A stretch of 64,000 nucleotides of DNA. Source: Luteibacter yeojuensis (lineage in GTDB: Bacteria > Pseudomonadota > Gammaproteobacteria > Xanthomonadales > Rhodanobacteraceae). The DNA lies in NCBI RefSeq assembly GCF_000964085.1, contig NZ_JZRB01000009.1, positions 1-64,000 on the forward strand. Direction: 5' to 3'. Each line of letters starts with the position of its first letter. Positions within the stretch are counted from its first letter, which is position 1. This document shows, in pieces, positions 40,367 through 51,400 of this stretch. The notes below the pieces were generated by a model that was given only the letters and a program-made list of their open reading frames with translations, did no database searches and had not been told where the DNA came from. The position numbers were made by a program, and so were the translations under genes.

Positions 40367-40621
40367 ATGAACGAAGACCAGATCCGCGGTGCCGCGAACA
40401 CCATTGGCGGCCGTGTGCAGCGCGCCGCTGGCGCCCTGGCAGGCGATCACGGCCTTGAAGGCGAAGGCGCCATCCGCGAGACCGCCGGCCGCGTCCAACA
40501 GAAGGCAGGCGACGCCGTCGAGCACGTCCGTGACGCCGTGGCCCACCGTCCGCTCGGCGCCATCCTCAGCGGCTTCGGCGTGGGCATCCTCGTCGGCATG
40601 CTGCTGGCCCGCCGCGATTAA
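40367..40621 (+). CDS. CsbD-like stress protein with C-terminal membrane anchor
   Basis: 84 aa. N-terminal half is CsbD-like (MNEDQIRGAANTIGGRVQRAAGALAGD...GEGAIRETAGRVQQKAGDA). The C-terminal half has a glycine-zipper membrane segment (LGAILSGFGVGILVGMLLARR), as in ElaB/YqjD-type proteins that tether to the inner membrane. CsbD proteins are general-stress induced; the molecular role is unknown. Divergent from GH31. Confidence 0.75.
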   Translation: MNEDQIRGAANTIGGRVQRAAGALAGDHGLEGEGAIRETAGRVQQKAGDAVEHVRDAVAHRPLGAILSGFGVGILVGMLLARRD

Positions 40622-40640
40622 GCCAAGCCCCGACCCATGA

Positions 40641-40711
40641 CGTAGGAGCCCACCCCTGTGGGCGACAGCTGTTCGCGAAAAGCTGTCGCCCACAGTGTGG
40701 GCTCCTACGTG
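40641..40711. repeat. REP-like pair, family R2
   Basis: CGTAGGAGCCCACCCCTGTGGGCGACAG and inverted CTGTCGCCCACAGTGTGGGCTCCTACG, almost perfect arms round CTGTTCGCGAAAAG. It lies between the convergent CsbD-like and TpsB genes and could act as a bidirectional transcript end. Confidence 0.85.
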
Positions 40712-40724
40712 TCTGCAGAAGGGC

Positions 40725-42458
40725 TTAGTTGAAGCCCTTCTGCACCTGGATCCAGAAGCGGGACTTGGTGTCGGCATCGCGCAGCACCACCGGCGTGTTG
40801 CCGATCTTGTGCGACGCGGTGGCCGCGACCATCCAGTTGCCCGGTGCCGCCCAGCGCAGGCCCAGGCCCGCGCTGCTCAGCCGGCCACGGTTGACGCCGG
40901 GCGTGAAGGCATCCTTGTACAGCGCGACCCGGCCCGAATCGGCGAACAGCGACGCCTGGAAGCGGCCCGGCACGCTGGCGAAGCCAAAATCGTGGCGGTA
41001 TTCCGCGGTGAACAGGTTGCCCTGCGAACCCGAGAGCGCGCCCGTGTCGTAGCCGCGCACCGTGTTCGAGCCACCGAGGAAGAACTGCTCGGAGGTATCG
41101 AGGTTCTTGCTCGACCACTGCATGCTGTAACCGGCGTAGAGCGCATCGTTCGCGCCCAGCTGCTGCAGGCGCGATAGCGATAGGCTGTACTTGTTGTAGG
41201 TGCCGCTGGTACGGGCGGTCAGCGTATCGATCAGCGACGCGAGGCCATCGGTGATCGTCACCTTGCCGTGCGAGGCGCTGACGTTGAAGTTCGTCACGCC
41301 ATGGTCATCGCGCTCATCACCGGCCAGCGAAGCGACCCACACATTGGCGTGGCGGTCGTTATTGATATCGACCAGGCCAATATCGTCCTTGAGCAGCTTG
41401 TGGTCGAACTCCAGCTGGCCGTACAGGTTGCCGGCCGTGGTGCGCACGAACGGATGGGTCAGCGTCAGGCTGGCCACCTTGGCCGAGCCCGAGGCATCGA
41501 GCGCGGACAGGTCGTCGCCGAGGTGGTAATGCAGCGCCGACACGGCGGCACGCAAGGTGGTGCCCTGGCCGTTGAGCAGGTAGCGGTACCCGCCCTGGAA
41601 GTAATTCATGCCGCCGCCGGAGCTCAGTGCGCTGAAATCGAGCAAGTCGCCACGGTGCAGCAGGCTGTTCACGTAGAAGTTGCCGCCCACGCGCGCACGG
41701 CCCGTGTAGGCGTTGCCGAAGTTATCGGCACCCACGGTGCCCGTGTAGCGCGACGTCCCCGCCGCGTCGACCACGAGATCGGAGGTGCCCGGCTCGTCGC
41801 CCGGGCGGATCGCCGAGCTGGGCTGCACGCCCGGGATATCCGACAGCAACAGCAGGCTGCGCTCCAGCGTGCCGTTGGCCACGGCCGAGCCGGCCTGCAG
41901 CGGCGCCAGCGTGGCGCGCAGCGTATCGTCGCTGACCGTGCTGCCGTTCTGCAGCACCACCTTGCCGTAACGCGCCTCGACCACGGCGATTTTCACGATG
42001 CCGTTCTCGAGCGTCTGCGCCGGCACATACACCCGCACCAGCGGGTAGCCCGCCTTCAGGTACGCGTCGCTGATGCGGTCGGCCAGCACGTCGAGGTCAT
42101 CGAGCGAAAGGCGCTTGCCTTCGCTGCCCGCCACCAGCGCGTGCAGCGTCCCGGCCGGCAGCAAGGTGTTGCCGACGACCTGGATCCCGTTCACCTGGAA
42201 CGCGTGCGTATCCTTCGCGTGCTGGTAGCCCGGCCGCGCCATGCGCAGGTCGAGGTCGGACGGCGGCACGGTGGCCGGTTGCTGCGGCAGCTGCTGCATG
42301 AGCAGGCCGGCGTTGGGCAGCTGGGTGCCGCCCGGCAGGGACTGGGCGTGCGCGCCGCCCGGGAAGGCCAGTGCGGTAGCGATGGCCAGCGCGCCCAGGC
42401 GGGCCAGGGGGAAAGGCTTCGTGTTCATGTGTTCCATGGGAATGCGTGCGTGGGTCAT
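40725..42458 (-). CDS. TpsB outer-membrane transporter (ShlB/FhaC/HecB family)
   Basis: 577 aa from ATG 42458, four bases after the exoprotein stop; internal ATGs at 42437 and 42428 (MNTKPFPLARLGALA) give a more normal signal peptide. Order: signal peptide, Pro-rich segment, POTRA domains (FQVNGIQVVGNTLLPAGTL... and following, about 80-210), then a 16-strand beta-barrel (about 215-577) with the Omp85/TpsB L6-loop motif LGGSNTVRGYD. It exports the TpsA partner encoded upstream. tpsA-tpsB order is less common than tpsB-tpsA. Confidence 0.93.
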   Translation of the reverse strand: MTHARIPMEHMNTKPFPLARLGALAIATALAFPGGAHAQSLPGGTQLPNAGLLMQQLPQQPATVPPSDLDLRMARPGYQHAKDTHAFQVNGIQVVGNTLLPAGTLHALVAGSEGKRLSLDDLDVLADRISDAYLKAGYPLVRVYVPAQTLENGIVKIAVVEARYGKVVLQNGSTVSDDTLRATLAPLQAGSAVANGTLERSLLLLSDIPGVQPSSAIRPGDEPGTSDLVVDAAGTSRYTGTVGADNFGNAYTGRARVGGNFYVNSLLHRGDLLDFSALSSGGGMNYFQGGYRYLLNGQGTTLRAAVSALHYHLGDDLSALDASGSAKVASLTLTHPFVRTTAGNLYGQLEFDHKLLKDDIGLVDINNDRHANVWVASLAGDERDDHGVTNFNVSASHGKVTITDGLASLIDTLTARTSGTYNKYSLSLSRLQQLGANDALYAGYSMQWSSKNLDTSEQFFLGGSNTVRGYDTGALSGSQGNLFTAEYRHDFGFASVPGRFQASLFADSGRVALYKDAFTPGVNRGRLSSAGLGLRWAAPGNWMVAATASHKIGNTPVVLRDADTKSRFWIQVQKGFN

Positions 42459-42462
42459 GCGG

Positions 42463-45400
42463 TTACTGCACCTGCGCCGGCATGCGCACGCCGCCGTCGA
42501 CCACCTTCAGGGCCATGCCCGAAGTGAAGTCGTCGCGCGAACGGTTGCGTTCCACCTGGCGGTGCCACTTCTTGTTGTTACCGGTGTAGATGCCCACGGT
42601 GTCGTCGTCGGCCAGGCCATACGGCGTCGGCAGCACCGCGCGGCCCGTGACGGCATACGCCTGCGCGACCACGCCCTGGTCGATGCCGAAATCCGGGCCA
42701 CGGGCGCCGGTGATATCCGCCTGGGTCATCGCCGTGGTGCTGGTCAGGGTGTAATTGCCTGCATCGGCACCGCCCAGCGCCAGCCCGGTCACCAGCACCG
42801 GCTTGCCGGTGCCGAGGTTCGCGGTGTCGAAGTTGGCGCCGCCCATGAGGAACTGCAGCACGTCGCCCGGCACCACGTTGTTCGCGCCCAGCGTCACCAC
42901 GTCGAGCGTATTGCCGTCGAACATCTTGTTGGTGCCGGTGGCATCCACCGTGATGGCACGCGGCGTGATGGTGAGCGTGTCGTTGCCACCGAGCAGCGTG
43001 TAGTTGCCCGCGAGGCCACCGTTGCCGCCATCCACCAGCGCCAGCGAGCCGAGCGACGTGACGGCCTTGCCGTTGCCCACGTTCTTGTCGGCCACGTGGC
43101 CGGTGCCGGCCACGCTGACCGTTTCACCGTTGAGGCCCGCCAGCACGCCGCCCTGGCCGAACACGCTGCCCGCGGCATCCACCGTGCCGTCGTAGACGCG
43201 CGTGCCGGTGAGGTCGAGCACATACGGGGTGATGCTGGCCGTGGTCGTGGTGGTGGTGCTGCCGAGCACGTAGTTGCCGGCATCCACGCCCATCTTGGTC
43301 AGGCCGGCCACGAGCACCGCCTTGCCGGTGGCGGCGTTGGCGTCGCTGAAGTTCGCCGAGCCGTACCCGAAGGCCACCACGTCGCCGGCGACCACGCCCT
43401 GGCTACCCAGGGACGTGACCGTGGCGCGCGTGCCGGTGTCGTACACCTTGTCCCCGGCCGTGGCGCTGACCAGGATCGACTTGGGCGTGACGTTGGCAGT
43501 GAGGCCCGTCGCCGTGGTGAACGTGTAGTTCGCCGCGTCGGCGCCAGCCACCGTCATGTGCGTGGCCACGGCCTTGCCGGTACCCACGTTCTTGTCCTGC
43601 AACGTGCCCTGCGCCGCGTTGCCCAGCGTCACCTGGTCGCCCGCCACGAGCCCGACCAGGGCCGCGCCGGAGAGGCCCACCACGGTGCCGCCGTCGTAGA
43701 CGCGGTCGTTCGCCGTGGCCGTGGCACCCAGGGCCTTCGGCGTGATGCTGAGCGTATCGTTGCCGCCGACCAGCGTGTAGTTACCTGCCAGGCCGCCGTT
43801 GCCGCCATCCGCCAGCGCCAGCGTACCGAGGTTGGCGAACGCCTTCTGCGCGCCCACGTTCTTGTCGGCGACATGGCCCGTGCCGGAAAGGTTGAGCGTC
43901 TCGCCGTTCAGGCCGGCCAGCACGCCGTGGTTGCCGAACAGGTCGGCGGCGGCGTCGACGCTGCCGTCGTAGATCCGCGTGCCAGCCAGGTCGAGCACAT
44001 AGGGCGTGATGTTGGCCAGCGCGGCCACCGTGGTGCTGTTGAGCACGTAGTTGCCGCCGTCCGTGCCGCCCGCGGCAAGGCCGGTCACGGTGACCGTCTT
44101 GCCGTTGGCCACGTTGGCATCACCGAACGTCGCGCCGCCGGCGGTGAAGGCCACGCTATCGCCGGCCACCACGCCCTGGCTGGTAAGCGACGTGACCGTC
44201 GCGCCCGTGCTGGTGTCGTAGACCTTGTTGCCCGCCGTGGCCACCACGTCGATCGCCTTGGGCGTGATGCTCAGCGTGTCGTTGCCGCCCACCAGCGTGT
44301 AATCGCTGGCCAGGCCACCATTGCCGTCGGCCAGCGCCAGCGTGCCGCGGTTCGCGAAGGCCTTGTGGGTGCCCACGTTCTTGTCGGCGACATGGCCCGT
44401 GCCACTGAGGTTCAGGGTCTGGCCATTCAGCCCGGCCAGCTCGCCGTTGTTGCCGAAGAGGCTGGCCGCGGCGTCGACGCTACCGTCGTAGATGCGCGTA
44501 CCGGCGAGGTCGAGCACGTAGGGCGTGATGTCCGCGAGCGCCGTGGTGCTCGCCGCGAAGGCATAGTCACCGGCATCCTGGCCGCTGGCCGTGATGCCCG
44601 AGATCGTCACCGTCTTGCCGTTGGCGGCATGCGCATCACCGAACATCGCCGCCGAGGACGCGAACGTGATGTCATCGCCCGATACCACGCCACCGCTGGT
44701 CAGCGAGGTGACCGTGGCGTCCGCCGTCGTGTCGTACACCTTGTTCGCGACGGCACCTGCCACTGCCACCGTCTTCGGCGTGATGGTGAGGTCATCCGTG
44801 CCACCGACCAGCGTGTAGTTCTGGGCGAGCCCACCGTTGCTGCCATCCTGCAACGCAAGCGTACCCAGGCTGGTGAAGGCCTTGTTGTTACCCACGTGCT
44901 TGTCGCCCACCGTGCCGCTGCCCACCAGCTGCACCGTCTGGCCCGCGATACCGGTGATCACACCGTGGTTGCCGAACAGCGCCGCGGCGGCGCCGTTGGT
45001 GCCGTCGTAGACACGCGTGCCCGAGATATCAAGGACCAGCGGCAGGATATTCGCCGTGGTCTGCGCGACGGTGTTGATGACGTAGTTGGCCGCGTCCTGG
45101 CCGTTCTTCGCGATACCCGTGACCGCGACGGTCTTGCCGTTGGCCGCGTTGGCATCGGAGAACATGGCCGAGCCGTACGTGAAGTTCACATCATCGCTGC
45201 CAAGCACGCCGTTGCTACCGATCGAGGTGAGGACGGCATTGCTCGTGGTGTCGTAGTTCTTGTCCGCGGCCGCAACGGCCACCGTGATGGCCAGCGGGTT
45301 GATGTTCGCGAAGAGGTTGGACGGCTGCGTGAACAGGTAGTTGCTGGCATCGCCACCCGAGATCGTCATGTTCGTGGTGACATCCTTGCCTGCCCCGACC

Positions 45401-48400
45401 GACTTGTCCTGGAACGTGCCCACCGTGGCGTTACCCAGCGCGACGTCGTCGCCTGCGATAAGGCCCGACAGCGCCGAGCCGCTGAGCGCCGCAAGGTTGG
45501 TGCCGTCGTAATCGCGGCTCAGCGCCGTGCTCGTGGCCGTCAACGCCCTGGGCGTGACCGTCAGCGAATCCAGCCCCCCGACCAGCGTGTAGTTCTGCGC
45601 CAGGCCGCCATTGCCACCATCCTGCAGGGCCAGCGTACCCAGGCTGGCGAAGGGCTTGTTGTTCCCCACGTTCTTGTCGCCGAGCATGCCGGCGCCCACC
45701 AGGTTCACGGTCTGCCCCGCGATACCAGCGATGACGCCATTGCTGCCGAACAGGCCAGCGGCCGCGCCCGTGCTGCCGTCGTAAACGCGCGTACCCGACA
45801 GATTGAGGACCACCGGCGTGATGTTCGCCAGCGTTTGCGCGGTGGTATTGATGGTGTAGTTGTTCGCGTCCGCGCCGCTCTTGGCAATGCCAACGACGTT
45901 GACCGTCTTGCCGTTGGCGACGTTCGCGTCGTTGAAATCCGCCGAGGCCGCCGTGAAGTGCACCTGGTCGCCGGCCAGCACGCCCTGGCTCGCAAGGCCC
46001 GTGAGCAGCGCGGAGGTGGTGGTGTCGTAGGTCTTGTCCGCCGCCGTGGCGACCACGTTGATGCCTAGCGGGGTGATGTTCGCCGTCGTCGTGGCATTGG
46101 CCGTGTAGCTGTAGTTGCCACTGTCGGCGCCACCCAGCGAACTGGCAAGGCTCACCTGCTTGCCATTGGCCACGTTCTTGTCGCCGAACGTACCACCGGT
46201 GATGAACGCCACGGTATCGCCATTGAGCACGCCCGTGAGCGTGCCATGGGTCGTTGCCGTGCGCGTGCTGTCGTAGACCTTGTTGTCAGCCGTGATCGCG
46301 CCAGTGATCGCGCGCTGGGTGATGTCGAGGCTGGACGTGCCGATCGCGTAGTTGCTGCCCAGCGAACCGTTCACGCCCTGCAGGGCCATGTCCGTCGCAC
46401 CAGCAAACCCCTTGTTGATGCCTACGTTCTTGTTGGCCACGGTGGAGCTGCCGGTCAGCATGACCTGCTCGCCCGCCACGCCGTTGAGCGTGCCGTTGCT
46501 GCCGAACAGGCCCGAGGCCACGACCGTGCTGCCGTCGTAAACGCGCGTGCCGTGCAGGTTGATGATGTACGGCGTGATGTTGGCGGTGGTGCTGGCCGTC
46601 GTATTGGCAAGCGTGTAGTTACCGGCGTCGGTGCCGCTGGCGTTGACGCCGCTGACCGCCACGTTCTTGCCGTTACCCACATCCTTGGTGTCGAACACAC
46701 TGGTGCCAGCGAAGTTCACCGTGTCGCCCGCCTTGACGCCCGCGCTGCTCAGCAGCGTGGTGGCAGCCGTGGTGCCGTCGTAGACCTTGTTGACGCCCTG
46801 CGCCCCCACGGTGATCGTGGCCGGCGTGATGCTGGCCTGCGCCGTCTGGACCGTGACGTTGTAGTTGCCGATATCGGTACCGCTAAACGTCATGTCGCCG
46901 GTGACGGTCTTGTTGTTGCCGACGTTCTTGTCCGAGAAGTGCGCGGTATTGGGGTTGATGATCGAGATGGTGTCCCCGGCGAACAAGCCCGTCAGGGTCT
47001 GGTTGCTGATCGTGGCCGCGGTCGTGCGGTCATAGACCTTGTCTGCCGCCGTGAAGGCGTAGGTAAGCGCCGCCTTCGTCACCGTGAGCTTGTCGGTGCC
47101 ACCGATGAGGGTGTAGTTGCTGGCAAGCCCACCGTTGTTGCCATCACCCAGCGCGAGGGTGCCGAGAGAGAACGTCTTGTTGTTGCCGACGGTCTTGTCA
47201 GCCAGGTTGCCGCTGCCGCTCATCGCCAGCGACTCGCCACCGAAGCCCGTGTTGATCAGCCCGCCCGTGGTGAAGAGACCGGCATCGGCGTGGGTCGTCG
47301 AATCATAGACCCGCGTGCCGGTGAGGTTGATGACGCGCGGCGTGATATTCGCCGTGGTGGTCAGCGTGGTGTTGTCGATGACGTAGTTGCCCGCATCGGT
47401 GCCGTTCTTGTTGACACCCGTGACGGTCACCGTCTTGCCGTTGCCCACGTCCTTGTCGCTGAACGTGGCCGAGCCGTAGATGAAGTTGACGGTATCGCCG
47501 GCGATGACGCCGGCGCTGGCCACGGTCGCGCCGGGGTCGTTCACGGTGGCGTCGTACTGCTTGTTGGCGCCCGTGGCCGTGGCGGTGATGTGCAGCGCGT
47601 TGATCGCCGCCCGCGCCGTGCCGTTGGTGAAGGTGTAGTTGCCGGCGTCGGCGCCGCCGACCGTCATGCTGCCGGTCACCAGCTTGTTGGTGCCGACGTT
47701 CTTGGTATCGAACTTGCCCACGGTGGCGTTGTTCAGCACCACGTCGTCGCCCGCGACCAGGCCCGACGTGCCGTTATCCGTGGTCAGGGCGGCATTGGTG
47801 AGCACATCGTTGGTGGTGGCGTCGTACGTCTTGTCCGTGGCGGTGAAGGTGGCGGACAGCGCGCGCGGCGTGATCGTCACCCAATCGGTGCCGCCGACGA
47901 GCGTGTAGTTGCTGGCCAGGCCGCCGTTGCCACCGTCGGTGAGGGCCAGGCTGCCCAGGCTGCTGAACGACCAGCGGTTGCCCACGTTCTTGCTGGAAAG
48001 CGTGCCGCTGCCCGTGGCACCCAGGGTTTCGCCATTCACGCCCTGCAGCACGCCAAACAGCGAACCTGCGCCCGTGGTGGTGCCGTCGTACACGCGGCTG
48101 CCGGTGAGGTCGATGGCCTTGGGCTGGATGATGCCGTTGTTGCCGGCACCCGTGGACGGCAGCGCATAGTTCGCGAGGTTGGTACCCGCGTTGGCGAGGA
48201 AGTCGGAGGTGACCAGCGTGGATTCCACGCCCAGGCCGGTGCCGACGTTCTTGGTGGTGTAATTCGCGGTCGCCGACTGCGGCACCGTGGCGCCATCGGC
48301 TCCCACGAAACCGTCGAGGCGGTAATCGGCGGCGGTGAGCGTGGCCGAGTTGGTGCCGTCGTAGATCTTGGTCGGGCTGCCGATGATGACGGCGGTGAGC

Positions 48401-51400
48401 GGGGCCGGGTTGATCGTCGCCTTCAGGCCGGCCGGCTGGGTGAGCGCGTAGTTGCTGGCGCTGCCGCCCGTGAGCGAGAACGCGGTGACCGTCACGCCCA
48501 GGTTATCGCCGGCGTTGGCGGTGATGAAGGTGCCCTTGGCGTTGGTGCCGTCGAACCCGACGACGTCACTGCCCTGTACGCCGCTGAGGGCGGCGTTGCC
48601 GGCAATGGTCAGCGCCGCGTTGGCGTTGCCGTCGTAGACCTTGTTGTTGGCCGTGATGCCACTGAGTGTCAGGGTGGCCTTGTTGATGTTCGCGCTGAGG
48701 CCGGTGATCGGCTGCAGCAGGTAATTGGCGGCCTGCGAACCGGTGATGGCGAAGCCCGTCGCCGTCACGGCGACGCCGTTGCCCGCGTTGGCGGTGGCGA
48801 AGTTGGCGGTCACGCCGCTGAAGTTCGCCGCCACCTTGCTGGCGTCGCCCGCGTCGCTGTCGACCAGGCCGGCCAGGCGGGCATTGCCGGTGTTGAGCGT
48901 CGCGGTGGTCGAGCCCGACACGTACGTGCGGCTATTGGCGAAGATGCCCGTGATGAACAGCGGCGCCTGGTTGATCTGCCCGGGGCCCTGCGCACTGGTG
49001 GCCAGCGTGTAGTTCGACAGCAGGGTGCCGTTGTTGGCCAGGTAGTTACCCGGGGTGAGCTGTGCCGTGACGGTACGCGCACCCGCGTTGGCCGAATCGT
49101 AGCCCGCCGTCGCGGTCGGGTTGATGGAGCCACCCTCGTTGCTGGCCCAGCCACCGATGGTGAAGTTCCCCGAGGTCAGCGCCACGGCCGTCGAGCCGTT
49201 GTAGACCTTGGTCGGCGTGCCGGTGATCGACACCACCAGCGCGGCCGGCGTGATGTTGCCCACGCCGAGCACCGGCGTGTTGATCTGGTAGTTGCCCAGC
49301 TCCTGCTGCGTCGTGCCGTTGGTACCCGTGAGGTCGGTGATCGCCAGCTGCGCGGAGAGCGGCACGTTGGTGCCGACGTTCTTCTGGCCGAACGTGCCCT
49401 GGATACCATCGTTCACCACCGCGCTATCGCCGTTGACGAAGCCGCTGAGCGTGAAGTTGTTGCTGTTGAGAGTGATGCTGGTGCTGCCGTCGTACACCTT
49501 GGTGGCGTTGACGATGCCCGCGTTGAGCACGAACGAGCCGGTGAGCGGCGCAGGCGTGATCGTGCCCGAGCCGGTCCAGGTGGTGGGCAGCAGGTAGTTC
49601 GACAGCAGCGTGCCGTTGGCCGCGGTGAAGTTACCCGCAGCCACCGAGCCCAGCGTCACGCCGCGTGCGCCGGCATCCTTGCTGTCGTACGCGCCGGCGA
49701 CAGTACCGCCGAAGCTGGCGTTGATGCCCTCGCCCGGGACGAAGCCGTTCAGGGCCAGGTTGTTCGCAGCGAGCGCCGCGGTGGTGGTGCCGTCGTACAC
49801 CTTGGTCGGGTTGTTGACGACCTGGCCGGTCAGCTGCAGCGGGTCGATCTTGCCAAGGCCCGAGCCCAGCACCGTCGGCACGAACGTGTAGTTCGACATG
49901 AGGGTGCCCGACGCCGGCGTGAAGTCGGACGGCTGCAGGCGGGCGGTGACATCGATGCCGTTGCCGGCGTTGGCGCTGGCGTAGGTGGCGGAGCTCTGGG
50001 CCACCGTGGCGCTTTGCGTGCCGATGAAGCCGGCGATGGTGAAGTTGGCGGCACCGAGCGTGACGGCGTTGGTGCCGTCGTAGGTCTTCTCGGGCGTGCC
50101 ACGCATGGTGATGGTGAGCACGGCGGGCGTGATCGCGGCCACGAACGTCGGCTGGTTCAGCGCGTAGTTGCCGGCGGCGGTGCCGCCCAGGCCAAACCCC
50201 GTGGCGGTCACCGTCAGGTTGTTGCCCACGTTGGCCTGGCTGAAGCGCGCCGTGGCGCCGGCCGTGGCCAGGCTCACGTCATCGCCGGCGATGGCGCCGC
50301 TGAGGCGGCCAGCGGCCGTGTTCAGCGTGGCCGCCGTGGTGTTGTCGTAGGTCTTGTTGCCAACCGTGACCGAACCGCTGGCCACGCTCAGCGTCTTGCG
50401 CGTGATGTTCGCCGTGAGGTTCGTGGGCGGGGTCAGCACGTAGTTGTTCTTCTTCGCGCCATTGAGCACGAAGCCGGAAAGCGACACGGCGAGGCCATTG
50501 CCCACATTGGCCTGCGAGAACGTGCCGACGGCCGCGCTGCTGTCGAGCGTGACCTGGCCCGAATCGGGCGCGATGACGCCGAACAGCTTGGCGCCGCTGG
50601 TGTTCACCGAGCCGTTGGTGGTGCCGTCGTAGGTCTTGTTGTTGGCCAGCAGCCCGCTGATCAGCAGCGGCGCCTGGTTGATGTAGCCCAGGCCCGTCGC
50701 CGCGGTGGGCAGCGCATAGTTCGACAGCTTGGTGCTGCCGGTGGCGGTGAAGTTCGTCACCGAGAAGGTCGCGTTGACCGCCTCCACGCCTGCATCCGAG
50801 CCCGCGTAGGCGATGGAGCTGGGCTGCTTCACCGTGGCGCCGTCGCTGCCGATGAAGCCGTCGATCTGGTAGTTCGACGACGACAGGGTGGCGGTGGTGG
50901 TGCCGTCGTACACCTTGGTGGGGTTGCCCACGATGGAGGCCGTCAGCTGCTTCGGCGTCACCTGGCCGATGGCGGCCGTGACCGGCGCGCCGCCCAGCGT
51001 GTAGCCGTAAACGGTGGCACCGTTGTTGGTGATGGCGATGTTGCCGATCGACGAGGGCGAGGTGACATTGATACCCGTCGCCACGTCGGCCGATGCCCAG
51101 GTGCCGGTGGCGGAGGCGACCGTATCGCCACCGAGCAGGCCCGTGGCGGTGATGTTCGACGTGCCGATGGTGCCCGAGGTGCCGCCGTCGTATACCTTGG
51201 CCGCCGTGCCGGTTAGCCCGGTGATCTGTACCGTCGGCGCCACCGAGTACACCAGCGCATTGCCGGTGCCGGCCAGCGTCGAGCTGGTGTTGGCGTTGTA
51301 CTGGATGAAGTTGGGGGCCAGGCCGCCCAGCGTGTTGGCCGCCGGGTTAACCGTGTAAAGCTTCCAGTTGCTGCCGAGCGCGCCGGCGCCCGCGCTGTTG

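Noticed and set aside
42690-48125. Regularly spaced repeats that might suggest CRISPR
   Set aside because: Units are hundreds of bp, diverged, and in frame inside one coding sequence; no short identical repeats with unique spacers and no cas genes.
42241-51216. Two very long plus-strand open frames (1275 and 1656 codons)
   Set aside because: Mirror of the YDG repeats of the exoprotein gene; composition is Arg/Val/Ala-rich and no start signals fit.
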